In this document: in pieces, positions 10,701-20,365 of the stretch
Layout: each line of letters starts with the position of its first letter
Numbering within the stretch: position 1 is the first letter of the stretch
The notes under the pieces: generated by a model
Seen by the model: the letters and a program-made list of their open reading frames with translations, nothing else
What the model was told of the DNA's origin: nothing
Database searches by the model: none
Origin: Mikania micrantha
Lineage: Eukaryota; Streptophyta; Magnoliopsida; Asterales; Asteraceae
NCBI GenBank assembly: GCA_009363875.1
Contig: CM018682.1
Span: 55,016,031-55,080,030, forward strand
Direction of reading: 5' to 3'
Length of the DNA: 64,000 bases
Position numbers and translations under genes: made by a program

Positions 10701-11129
10701 CAGTTCTTTGGAAACCGATTGGTCACCTGGCAGTGCAAGAAGCAGACGTCGGTGTCTACTTCAACCTGTGAAGCTGAATATATTGCTGCTGCAAGTTGCT
10801 GTTCTCAAATCATCTGGATTCAACAGCAACTCAGGGACTATGGGTTACATTTTTCTAACACTCCTATCTATGTTGATAACACTGCCGCCATAGCTGTCAC
10901 TAAAAATCCAGTTCAGCACTCCAAAACTAAACACATCGACATAAAATATCACTTCATACGTGATTGTTTTGAGAAGAAATTAATCGATGTTGTTAAAATT
11001 CACACCGATCACCAAAAAGCCGATCTTTTTACAAAAGCTTTTGATAAACCCAGATTTCTATATCTGTTATCGGCTAATGGTGTTTTTCACAAGGATGAAG
11101 TTCAATCCTCATCTGAGTCTAACAAATGA
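7797..11129 (+). CDS. pol: Sirevirus 1 pol: protease, integrase, reverse transcriptase, RNase H
   Basis: About 1,110 codons, open and undamaged. The order is that of copia: aspartic protease (IVDSGASRHMTG, catalytic Asp near residue 16); GAG-pre-integrase/HHCC (LWHKRMGHLS ... CVSCKKGK, about 150-200); integrase core (HMDLFGP, RTDNGTEF, NGVAERKNR supplying D, D, E, about 217-320); reverse transcriptase from about 600 (WVDAMQEEL, QMDVKSAFLHG, catalytic YVDDIIFGS); RNase H (YSDSDYGGC, CEAEYIAA, KTKHIDIKYHFIRD). There is no ATG at its start: the frame opens just after a TAA at 7776-7778, and 7797 is GTG, so expression must depend on gag through frameshifting, stop bypass or RNA processing. A CAG follows a pyrimidine-rich run right at the junction (7791-7802). 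Confidence 0.93.
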   Translation: MQVAPNAGVNSNWIVDSGASRHMTGDISLLTNVNAVRGGYVAFVGDKGGFITGEGILTNGQVSFDNVRYVKQLENNLLSVSQICDKEYKVLFDDSKCYILKQGVQIPEDWILMSAPRKQDLYVLNMATASTTSSTASCFMTKATEKDSILWHKRMGHLSLRKMNHLVHNSLVEGVSLKNFKLSDICVSCKKGKQSKQSHKLKKYHSINVPLELLHMDLFGPVNRKSIAGDQYCLVITDEYSRYSWVFFLKEKSETFDCIQVLVTKLESLYKLKIRQFRTDNGTEFKNHNMENFCNAKGIVQQFSAPYVPQMNGVAERKNRTLIEAARTMLADSSLPVQFWNEAVANACYTLNRVLIVKRHGKTCFELLHNRKPNLKYLEPFGAPCTMLKKHEQGKFNEKVEEGYFLGYSTPNKRVYNIATHNVEEWYHVDVQKYTMPPPGKGPDWMFDYSSLFDSFNMPPMYSDEDVAVQMLYDVQNAPDATFQPTSTSGPSTQVNDDSSDTDDNPPAAPEPVVDNLVPDLEDLNLNNLDPEVEVPAHPVGRINRIHPQDNIIGSPLDGVKTRSQISSGGLADVLDFADVSFCAHSCFISQVEPRTVTEALKEESWVDAMQEELLQFKKLGVWQLVDKPKGAKVIGTRWVLRCKKDDHGIIVRNKARLVVQGFRQIEGLDYNEVFAPVARLEAIRIFLAYASFKRFKVYQMDVKSAFLHGVISETVYVNQPPGFEDPLHRDKVYKLDKALYGLHQAPRAWYETLSTHLLNNGFRRGVIDCTLFIREKDSDLLLVQVYVDDIIFGSTNDNLCKEFETVMKEKFEMSSMGEMKFFLGLQVDQSEAGIFIHQTKYVGDILSRFSMSDAKPAGTPLAINHGITPDEKGELIDATLYRGMIGSLMYLTASRPDIMFATCLCARYQSKPRVSHLIAVKRIMRYLKGTPELGLWYPNDDNFELTAYSDSDYGGCKRDFKSTSAGCQFFGNRLVTWQCKKQTSVSTSTCEAEYIAAASCCSQIIWIQQQLRDYGLHFSNTPIYVDNTAAIAVTKNPVQHSKTKHIDIKYHFIRDCFEKKLIDVVKIHTDHQKADLFTKAFDKPRFLYLLSANGVFHKDEVQSSSESNK

Positions 11130-12345
11130 TCATCACTTTAATTAGATAGTTTTATTTATTTTTAGTATTTTCATTTTCTATAGTATAGTTGTCTTTTATT
11201 AACAAAAACACAAAAAGATTTTATATTTTTAGGTTTTTAGGGGGAGATATAGACAATTGAAAAACCAAAAACAATAGAAATTTGAAAATCCAAAAACAAT
11301 AGAAAAATGAAAAATGAAATAGTCCTGTTTATTGACATAACACATTGATTTCATTATGTCATAGAAGCAGAAATGAATGCATGAGCTAAAATCACAAGGA
11401 AATAATGATGGGATGTACTGATAGGCTGACTATACAAAATAAATAAACAATATATGAGAACTTAGAAAGTTTGATTTGTGGGATCCAATTTATTAAGGCT
11501 TTTGAGTGAGAAATGGTTTTTGACTCAAATCAAGCATACACCTGTCATCATGGAATCAAATGAGTTTTCATTCAAAGAAAAATAAAGGCAAGCTGGTATT
11601 AAGCTTGAGGAAAATCAAAAACAAGCTGGTATTAAGCTTGATAAAGAAAATTAAAAACAAGCTGGTATTAAGCTTGAAGAAAACCTAATGCAAGCTGGTA
11701 TTAAGCTTGAGAAAAACTTAAACAAATAAAAATAAAGTTCGATTCCATACATGTGCCATATTGCTGGGACGGACCTAGCTGAAGCCATCCATGTGGATAG
11801 AACAAGAAAAACACAAAAAGATGATGAATGATTGAATCTTATTGAATTCATGATGACTGGTATTAAGATATGCTGAAATGAATTTTGAACTAATTTTGAT
11901 CTTAATTGATGAAATAAATTGGGGAACTCAATCAGAAAATATGAGGGATCATTTAGTTTGTTTAAGAGTTGAGTATTGTTCAGTTTAAATTTGGACAAAT
12001 ATATCAGTAATCGTGTCAAAATGAAATTGTGATTAAAGTGAAGCATTCATTGAAGGTTATATGATGTGATCAGAGATTTGTGTTATCTTATTAATGGGCT
12101 TTTCACAAAAATATGTGTTTACTTGTGTTTATTTGCTTTTAATTTGTGTTTGTATAGTTGTTTAGTTGTCTCAGAAAAATACAAAAAGATTTTCTATTTT
12201 CAATTTTGTTTTAGATGATCATTTGTAGATTCGGATGCCTGTCATATCTGGATCCTGAACCAACTAGACATATCTTCATAATTGTTTAAAGTCTGGTGCA
12301 CAAAATGTCAAATCCTTGAAAGTTTGGATTTTGGAGATGCCCATG
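11130..12345 (+). other. Sirevirus 1 pol-accessory intergenic region, first part
   Basis: Non-coding. It contains a PPT-like tract at 11235-11247 and four copies of a 19-base near-palindrome, CAAGCTGGTATTAAGCTTG, at 11589, 11612, 11658 and 11691 (a degenerate fifth near 11858). One copy of a 'gtgccatattgctggg...cctagctgaagcc' unit near 11749 is the one tandemly amplified in Sirevirus 2. No ORF on either strand looks real. Confidence 0.65.
11235..11247 (+). other. Internal polypurine tract after pol (Sirevirus 1)
   Basis: TTTTAGGGGGAGA, containing TAGGGGGAG, the same 9-mer that immediately precedes the 3' LTR of Sirevirus 3 (24235-24243). The corresponding site in Sirevirus 2 is at 47893-47905. 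Multiple PPTs are known for Sireviruses; function here is inferred. Confidence 0.7.
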
Positions 12346-12594
12346 TCTCATTCGTACGAATGAGAGACAGAATGAATTCATTCGGCCGAATGAGAATGAG
12401 TCATTCGACCGAATAAGCTTCTCAGAATGAACTTCATTCGGCGAATGAAGAGTGTCGAATGTCTCTTTCGACATTCTCATTCGGCGAATGAACTTCATCG
12501 AATGACTCATTCGCCATATTCATTCGGCGAATGGAACATAATCTTTGTGACCTTTCGCTTAGCTCATTCGGCGAATGAGTACACAGTATATAAC
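12346..12594 (+). promoter_or_regulatory. Putative internal promoter of accessory gene (Sirevirus 1)
   Basis: A dense cluster of CATTCGGCGAATG palindromes (12348-12582, continuing to about 12625) flanks a TATA-like TATATAAC at 12587-12594. This is the same order as in the LTR (palindromes then TATA). A splice donor lies 161 bases downstream. A promoter role is inferred from the repeated layout in three copies. Confidence 0.5.
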
Positions 12595-12747
12595 TGTGGT
12601 TCGGCCGAATGAGGGTCATTCGACAAATTACTCTTTCGCGATTTCAGACGAACCCCATTCGGCGAAACACACACTTAGTCATCCTTTTCGATTTCTTGTG
12701 ACTGTGACAGATCTTGCCACTGATAATCTTATTGTTCTCATTCTCAG

Positions 12748-13238
12748 GTATATGGAGATCAAATTTCAGCCGATTCCATCCATGAAATCATCTCTAACAG
12801 ATTCAAATTTAGGGTTTTAGGGTTTTTGATTTCGCCCAACGAATAATCTGTTAAGATGGACCTAAAACTCGAAATGTCATGTATTAAATATGCTAATCGG
12901 TCGTTTCTGAGTGCTGTATAACAAGTTTTTGGGATTGATTTGAGATTTTGAAAAAAGGGATTTTGAACTGTCATATTGCCGAATGTCGTCATTCGGCGAA
13001 TGACTCATTCGGCGAATGAGCCTCATTCGACGAATGGATCATTCGGCGAATGACAAGTCATACTCAAGTCTCATTCGACGAATGAGAGTCATTCGACGAA
13101 TGAGCCTCATTCGACAGATAACTCATTCGGCGAATGGACTCATTCGGCATATCAGAAGAAAGTTAATCTGATTTTTGTTAAATCTCATTGTTTAATTGAT
13201 CATCTTGTACTGATATGTGTATTTCTTGTATTGTGCAG
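12748..13238 (+). other. Putative 5' leader intron of accessory gene (Sirevirus 1)
   Basis: Donor CAG/GTATAT at 12748 follows a pyrimidine-rich exon end. The acceptor is a T-rich tract ending TTGTGCAG at 13238, one base before the ATG at 13240. Length is 491 bases. The interior holds a second palindrome cluster (12977-13150). Equivalent donor and acceptor positions exist in Sireviruses 2 and 3. Confidence 0.55.
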
Positions 13239-13239
13239 C

Positions 13240-16221
13240 ATGGCAGGATACAAATCAGTACCGAAGCATAACATCTGTGCCCATCTTGATCTGACGACTC
13301 CGAACGCGAAGCATTATGCTGATATTATTACTTTCCTGAGGCGTTCCAGGATTTTCACTGCCATTTCGACCGTTCATGTGCCTTATTTATCACATCAGCA
13401 GGATTTCTGGACATCAGCTGATATTGACTGTGAGGCCGAGCCTACAGTCATTAGGGGCAAGGTCAGAGGTCATGACGTTGTAGTGTCAGCTGAGCACATA
13501 CGGAGGGTGTGTGGTTTTCAGGACTCTCCGGATCATCCATTTCTTCTTGACAGATTTCTAGTACGTGGATGCTTCCTCAGATGCAAGTACGAGGGAGATA
13601 TTGGAGCCGGGATTTTGAACAAAGCGTTCATGTCCCCGCAGTTCAAGTACTTGGCGCATGTACTTGTACACTGCCTTGGCTCCAGGAGAGGAGGTTTCGA
13701 TGATATGCGCGAAACCATACAGTGCGCATTTGCTGCTCTTGTGCTCAACAAACCATTCAACTTCTCCGAGATGGTTTTTCTGCACATGAAGGAGAACGTG
13801 GGGCTGAAGGGTGACAAGAAGTTTTTGATGTACCCTCGATTCATACAGCAGATCATTGATGCACAGATTCCAGATCTCCCAAAGCTGAATGCTGACATTA
13901 TCAGATTGGAGCACATGAATGACATAACTCTCAACAGAGTTTTGTCATACAGAGGGAAGGAGAGGAAGCCTACTACTCGATCATTATTTGGTCACCTCTC
14001 TCGACCTGACTACAGGGCTCCAGCTGGAAGGAGATGGAGACACGATGACTCCGATTCAGATGTGGAGGACATTGTGGTCCCAGTTGGTGATGATGACAGT
14101 GATGGTGATGAGGGAGATGGTGATGCAGGCCCGAGTGGTGCTGGTGTGGAGGTGAGCACTGTTGCTGTTGAGAGCACAGGTGCGGGTGAGATGCCATCAG
14201 TACACATAACCACTGCTGCTTCAGTGAGCATGGTTGATGTTACTGCTTCTGGTGTTGGAGCTGATGTTGCTGTGTCTACAGCTCAAGAGGAGGATGTGGA
14301 TATCGAGTCACTGATGGACTTGGATTTCTTGTCTACTACTACTTCATCAGTGACTGCTCCTCTCGATGTCTCTATTCCACATTCCTCAGGTGGTGATGAT
14401 GAGTCAGAGGACTCGAGTGAGGAAGAAGGTGTAGCAGGTGAAGGTGATGAAGAGAGTTCTGATTCTGAGAAGACTCATGATGATGAGTTTGAGAAGGTGG
14501 ATGAGGGTGGAAGAGTGGTGATGAGGAAGAGAAGGAGGACAAATGATGATTTGGAGGATATTGCTGATACGATATTTACTCCGGAGTTTGACATTTCTCC
14601 CACTCCAAGGTCATCTGCTCCTACTTCCACAGCTACGATATCTTCTGCTGGTGCTCCCACCTCATCCCGAGCTGGAAGGGGAAAGAGAACCCGATTCTCT
14701 TTCCAAAGGAGGTCAGAACTGACTACAGCTGCTGCAACTACTGTCACATCAGTAGCAGCTGTGTCAGTTTCTTCACTGACAAGGACAAGGGCCATTCACA
14801 CTCAGGCCATTACTGCCCCTCTGTCCACTCCTTTCATTCGAGAGCCTGTTTATGTTGCTGCTTCCTCTGGCCCCTCCACAGTTCGTGCTGATGTTCATAT
14901 ACCTGCTGTTTCAGTTGTAGATCAGCTTAGTACACTGAACAGTATGGTCTTGAGACTGATGGAGAGGAGCATGGAGCAAGAGAAGAAGAATAAAGAGCAA
15001 GAGTTGGTTATTGCTCAGCTCACGCAGAGGATTGAAGAGCAGGATACACTGCTGCTTCAAGCTGCAGACCAGAGGGCCGATTTGAGGGCCAGGTCTGCAC
15101 AACAGGAGGAGCAGCTCCTGAAATATATTGATAAGCACAACCAGTTGGCTCTGACAGCCTCTGGTTTCAGTGATCGGATCCTGCAGCTAGAGTCTGAGAA
15201 TGCTCGTCTAGCTGGACTTGTCGAGGGTTCGAAGGAGAGTACTCCCAGACTGGAAGGAGCTGAGGATCGTTCCGATGATTCAGACAAAGAAGAAGATGAA
15301 GAAGAGTCTGATGAGGAACAGGTGGATTACGAAGATTCCGATAAAGACGATGAGTCTGATGATGATGATGATCATGATGATGAGGCCAAGGACGGATCTG
15401 GGAATGGGTCTTCTGGTTCATCGAGTACTGATGATGATGATGATGATGATCAGGCCCCTCCCTCATCAGAGATTCGATCCAAGAAGGCCAATGATAAGAA
15501 GAAAGCCTCTGCTCCACCTCCTCCTGCACAGACAGATGAACCCAAAGCAGCCGAGGAAGTAGAAGCTGTGCCGTTGAGACGTCAGCTAGATAAGACGTTG
15601 ACTATGATCTTGGACGCTCAGGGCATTATACAGCACTCGGTCAGCTACGACAAGGAGGAGGGTGAGATCATACACTGTTTATCTAAGGAGCAGATAGCCG
15701 AGCTGTTCAGGTTGAATCCTGACGAGGTGGTCACTGATGACACCTCTGTACCTAGTACTGAAGAGCCCGAACCAGAATTCTTTGATGATGTAGATGATGT
15801 CATTCTGGAAGACATCACCGATAAAGAATACCCGAAGTATACATCGGCTGAAGCTGAGTTGCCTACATTCACTGAACCATTTGATCAGGAAACTGAGGAT
15901 CTCTTGGTCAGATATCTTGAAGAGCAAGTAGAGGCTAGCAAGGCTGAAGCTGATGACTTAAAGAAAAGAAAGGAAGAATGGGCTGCATACTGGGAGGTAC
16001 TAAAGAAACAAAGCACTGAGAAGATGCCAGCAACGCACAAGAAAGTCTACAAGACCAAAGGATATAAGGCTGGAGGTCAGATACTCAGCTGGGCATACTT
16101 CCATGATCTTGGGTGCTACGCAGTAAAGAGGGAAAAGGGTATAGATTACTTCAAACACCCGCATGATTTCAAGACGCTGCCTGGATTCGAGGTCAATCAA
16201 CTAGTACTTGTATTAACATAA
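13240..16221 (+). CDS. Sirevirus accessory protein (env-position ORF), truncated C-terminus
   Basis: About 993 codons from ATG 13240, which directly follows a splice-acceptor-like CAG. Residues 1-250 form a globular domain rich in conserved positions (FLRRSRIF, VPYLSHQ, GGFDDMRETIQCAF, FSEMVFLHMKEN). It resembles proteins annotated in plants as 'putative plant transposon protein'; that family name is from memory. Then come a long acidic Ser/Asp/Glu region, a basic patch (KRRRT), a coiled coil (about 14940-15225), a second very acidic tract (15270-15450), a Pro/Lys linker and a conserved end (KTKGYKAGGQILSWAYFHDLGCY ... HPHDFKTLPGFE). No signal peptide or transmembrane helix is visible, so an envelope role is doubtful. 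The last few residues come from the gypsy LTR inserted at about 16202; Sirevirus 2 shows the protein should continue roughly 170-200 residues more. Confidence 0.75.
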   Translation: MAGYKSVPKHNICAHLDLTTPNAKHYADIITFLRRSRIFTAISTVHVPYLSHQQDFWTSADIDCEAEPTVIRGKVRGHDVVVSAEHIRRVCGFQDSPDHPFLLDRFLVRGCFLRCKYEGDIGAGILNKAFMSPQFKYLAHVLVHCLGSRRGGFDDMRETIQCAFAALVLNKPFNFSEMVFLHMKENVGLKGDKKFLMYPRFIQQIIDAQIPDLPKLNADIIRLEHMNDITLNRVLSYRGKERKPTTRSLFGHLSRPDYRAPAGRRWRHDDSDSDVEDIVVPVGDDDSDGDEGDGDAGPSGAGVEVSTVAVESTGAGEMPSVHITTAASVSMVDVTASGVGADVAVSTAQEEDVDIESLMDLDFLSTTTSSVTAPLDVSIPHSSGGDDESEDSSEEEGVAGEGDEESSDSEKTHDDEFEKVDEGGRVVMRKRRRTNDDLEDIADTIFTPEFDISPTPRSSAPTSTATISSAGAPTSSRAGRGKRTRFSFQRRSELTTAAATTVTSVAAVSVSSLTRTRAIHTQAITAPLSTPFIREPVYVAASSGPSTVRADVHIPAVSVVDQLSTLNSMVLRLMERSMEQEKKNKEQELVIAQLTQRIEEQDTLLLQAADQRADLRARSAQQEEQLLKYIDKHNQLALTASGFSDRILQLESENARLAGLVEGSKESTPRLEGAEDRSDDSDKEEDEEESDEEQVDYEDSDKDDESDDDDDHDDEAKDGSGNGSSGSSSTDDDDDDDQAPPSSEIRSKKANDKKKASAPPPPAQTDEPKAAEEVEAVPLRRQLDKTLTMILDAQGIIQHSVSYDKEEGEIIHCLSKEQIAELFRLNPDEVVTDDTSVPSTEEPEPEFFDDVDDVILEDITDKEYPKYTSAEAELPTFTEPFDQETEDLLVRYLEEQVEASKAEADDLKKRKEEWAAYWEVLKKQSTEKMPATHKKVYKTKGYKAGGQILSWAYFHDLGCYAVKREKGIDYFKHPHDFKTLPGFEVNQLVLVLT

Positions 16222-19200
16222 TTCAAAATACAAGAAGTAGTAGTACGTATTTATGTGTAAACTTAAATGCCGTAAGTACAACACTCATTATAAACAATAG
16301 TTGTTAGTATTTAGGTGAAAACCTAAGTACAGATAATACAACGAAACAAGAGAAACAACAATGTTCAAGTGAATAACAAGAACAAATCGGTTGCGATCTG
16401 ATATCCACAAATGACAAGAATCAGATGACCGACAGATCAGTATGAAAACAATGTGAAAACAGGATGTTAGTTGAGTCCGTTAGTGAGGAAATACAATTCA
16501 AAACACAAGTTGCAGTGTCGTTTCAGAATAACGAACTGACAGTGTGTTTGCGTGGGTGACGATTCACACAATCATATCTGTGAGTTTAACGTTCTGAAAT
16601 GATGGCTGGAAAGTAGAAAACAAGAATCAGAAAGCAAAACCATCGCCGTGTTCGTTCGAATGACGATTCGAAAGAATGCGCGCGAAGGTGACGTGATCTG
16701 ACGAAACGAAAATGAAATACAACACGAACGACAGTAAATTAAGAAAATAAAATAATTAATATTTTATAATTTTGAAACTCATCGAAAATAATTAAAATAA
16801 CTCTTTTTAATTTAAAACACATAAAATACGCGTTACGTTCCGGAAACGCAACGAAAAGGCGAACCAAGCAACCGAAACGAACCCGAATACCCCCGGGGTT
16901 ATAAACACCAAATGAGGCATTCCCCCTCATTTTCCATAAGGCAACCTCTCTCTAAAACACCCATTCACGAACCTATTCTCTCACTAGGAGAATCACTATT
17001 CAAATCCTCATAACTTGGTCATTTCACAACGAAATCGGGCATTCTTGGTGTCCACGCGTAGCTCTCAACCTCCTCTACCTAAAAGTACAGCAGATCTGAG
17101 TGTTTTTCTGGCCAAATCTAAGGTATGAACAAAAGAAAATCACAGGAAATAGGGTTTTAGGTGTATTTGTTCGACCCACTCATCCAGCCGACTAATCCCT
17201 TGTTGTTTCGAACCACAAACCCACGAGAAGCTCAAGATAGCATAGCCAGTATCATATGATAACCATACAACCACACCCGACTCGATGAAGATGATGGGGC
17301 TGAACACAGGTTCGCAGGGCTGCATGGGAACGAACCAGTGGTTCCTGGCCGAACCCACGAGGGCCAAACCTACCGGGTTCTTGGCCGAACCTTCTGCGTG
17401 TCACGAACCTGCATGCAAGGGCTGGAGTCTCACAAACCCACTAGTACTCTGCCGAACCTGTGCTGTATCAGCCGAACTCTTCATCATCAAACACCGAACC
17501 TTTTCTAGTTGAGGCGAACCATCATCAACTGCCGAACCATTTAAGCGAACCCATGAAGTGCCGAACCCAACCCCATGCCGAACCAAGCCATCCTGGCCGA
17601 ACCTTTAAGATACGAACCTGCCTACACACGAAGCTACCTGAACGAACCTATGTTGTGATTGCCGAACCTACACCACCAGCCGAACCACCGCTGTGAACGA
17701 ACCCTTATAGGGTTGAGTCTTCACCTTGGCCGAACCATAGTCCCTAAAAACCATAATGAGAGACGAACCCTAGCCGAAGTTCGCTGGTATATGCAGCTAC
17801 ACACTACACGGAGGAAATAAGCCGTATGTTGGCCATCTGGCTTCTTCGTCCCAACACTAACCACTTCGGCCCAATTCACTTCAGTTGGCCCATTATTTTA
17901 TTCATACCATGGGTCCAGCCCATGAACATGTTATTGGCCCAAGGCCCATTGTTCAGCCCACAACTCAGTGTTTTAGCCCAATTTTATTCTTTTGGCTCAT
18001 TACACGGCCCATGTCACCGTTTGACCCATTTCCTTTGTTTCGACCCACATACTTAACGATATAATAAATTGGGCCCAAGGTCCACTATTCCAGCCAAAGA
18101 CTTATGGAGTCGGCCAAATCTTATTACCTATTCGGCCCCATGGTTAATGAGATAACCTAATACACTAAATTAGTGATCTAGAATAATATGCATGGAATTA
18201 CAAAACTAATTTTTACAAAGGTGGCAAGATTGTGGACTTAAGTTCACAACCTCTAAAACAATGTAGCTCCAATAATTTAACAAATGATTTCAAGTGTCGA
18301 GCCAAATGAATCAATGAACACATAAAACCCATGACGAGTAAACGGAGCCGAATAAGGACAATCGAGACTTACGTGTGTTAACAAACTTTAGGGTCAAAAA
18401 GTACCCACACACGAGTTTCTACAACTTACACTTATAAGTTACAATCACATGAAATCAATACAGGATCGTGAATACACAACAAATACAATCAAGGAGCGCG
18501 TCCATTACTTGTTTAAGCTAAGTCAACCACTTCAATAAAAAGGTGAGTTCATATGCCTTTTTTTCTTTAATCTTAACTGATTTTAAACTCTTGGGGCTGA
18601 GAAACATGCTTACTTTTAATTACTTAAAAGTTTTAATGTTTAACATATTGCCTATACTATGATCAGATAATATTGAATTATTTATTATCGATTATCATTG
18701 TATGCATGCTTGTATGATCTTGATATGATAGGGATAACTTAGATGAATATGATAATATAACTTCATAATTCATCAACACAATAGAATAACCAAGTTGCAA
18801 GAGTATATCTTACAACACCTAGTTATTCTTACAAGAATAAACATTGGGATATTCACAGGGAAACATGATGACAACAAAAAAAACACATGAATGATTTGAA
18901 GATAATATATCTTCTTAATACCATTCAACAATAGAGTTAACCAGGTTTAATAAGACAAGTACTTATAGCACTTAGTTTACAACACAATACATATTACAAG
19001 ATAACATAGAACAATTATCATCCACCACCTGAGCGGATTAAGGGTGGTAAGACTAGTTCTTACCACGGCTTAATGGCAACATGGTGACTATATGGATCAA
19101 ATCTCATCCACCACCTGAGCGGATTAAGGGTTGTAAGACTAGTTCTTACCACGGCTTAATGGTAACATGGTGACTACATGGACAACTGGCATCCGCCACC

Positions 19201-20365
19201 TGAGTCGATTAAGGCTAGTAAGACTAGTTCTTACTACGGCTTAATGACAACATGGTGCTCATATGGAACAATTGGAATGATTATCATGATAATGTAGCTT
19301 CATGATAACAACATCATTCACACATCAGTTAACATAAAGTAATACGATAAGTTCTTATTTAACTTTGTTAACAACAATGAGGACACACGATGTGGTAGAG
19401 GTAAATCGGATGTATTGTAATCTGATTACGTGAGGATCACAATGGATTCCTTTTAGGCTCTATGCGTTGCAAATTGAGATCATATCACAAGTGGTTAATT
19501 AACACTTTTAATATTTAAAAGTGACCAACAGTTAACCCCACAAGTAATAGAATAATACAAGGAGCAGATTAAGTAAATCTAATATCCTCAATATATATAA
19601 GGGTTGTCTATACTTCGGTTTGATAACTAGAGCCCTATTATTATATTATTCTATACATGATAAAACAGGTGATCAACAAACGAGGTGAACAAGTGAAATG
19701 AGAATGGATATTGATAGTTGTATTGCAAGTAGTGTAGAGTTCTATTAGTTATGTGGTGGGATGTTGGCTAGGGCTTGGTTCCCTTACATATGCCCTATAT
19801 ATAAGCATAACTATTAGGATGATATATTACTTGTGAATATAACTATTGAGAAGCCATTGGGTGAACGGGTGAAACAAACAAAATACAAGTAATAGAAATT
19901 ACACTGTGATTGTGCATGTGAACAAATCAAGGTTTTTCAATTACTATATTATGACCTCACCAACCTAGTGTTGACTTTGTTTAAGTGCATGTTTTCTCAG
20001 GTGACGAACATGTGTAGTCACTCTTATGCAAAGGCTAGCTAGTGGACTTTTAGAAGACCTAGCTTCATTTTGTGTTGCATACTTTTGATATGACAAAACA
20101 CTGAATCATATTTTGCATATCTTGTACAGTTACAAGATAGAAGCCACAGTGATTCTTTTGGTAGATTTACTTAGTTAAATTATGAACATTGTTATGTAAT
20201 TTAACTTTGTAATTCTGTATTGATGTAATTTTAGCATTTCTCATTTTATATCTCATGTGCTATGTAAACAATCTGAACATTTCGATTATCACCACGATAT
20301 CGCGCCCCGGGAACCTTCCGCCTGACAGGAAAGCCGATCCGTTCCCGCCGGCTCGGGGTGTGACA
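16203..20365 (+). repeat. Lone gypsy LTR, left end truncated, at junction of two Sireviruses
   Basis: 4.16 kb that aligns throughout with the 4.3 kb LTR at 53551-57855: the AACTTAAAT..CCGTAAGTACAAC block near 16262, the GCCGAACC and GGCCCA clusters, and the terminal GCTCGGGGTGTGACA at 20365. About 110 bases of the left terminus (the TGTGACATCC start) are missing. It holds GCCGAACC repeats (about 17330-17700), a GGCCCA cluster (17850-18135) and an unit of about 85 bases repeated three times (19018-19260) that is single in the other LTR. No coding region is credible. The left flank is the Sirevirus 1 accessory ORF and the right flank is Sirevirus 3, with no matching target duplication. Confidence 0.8.

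Larger units (their letters stand above)
3581..16202 (+). mobile_element. Sirevirus 1 (Ty1/copia), 3' end missing
   Basis: A copia element inserted into the minus-strand gypsy pol. It has a 5' LTR (3586-4232), a perfect initiator-Met PBS, a leader, gag, pol, a PPT-like tract, a long intergenic region and an accessory ORF. The 5 bases before the LTR, ACATG at 3581-3585, are the expected left target duplication; its partner is not seen because the element ends inside the accessory ORF at about 16202, where a gypsy LTR begins. Very long gag with coiled coil, an accessory ORF after pol and AGGGGGAG polypurine tracts are features known for the Sirevirus lineage. Confidence 0.85.

Noticed and set aside
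13973..14231. His/Pro-rich minus-strand ORFs opposite the accessory gene (also 15167-15529, 22887-23147, 61382-61567)
   Set aside because: Shadows of GAT-rich acidic coding sequence on the plus strand.
20281..20365. GC-rich inverted-repeat-like end (CCGCCTGACAGG ... CCGCCGGCTCGG) as a terminator or hairpin element
   Set aside because: It is the ordinary 3' terminus of the gypsy LTR, repeated at 57790-57855.
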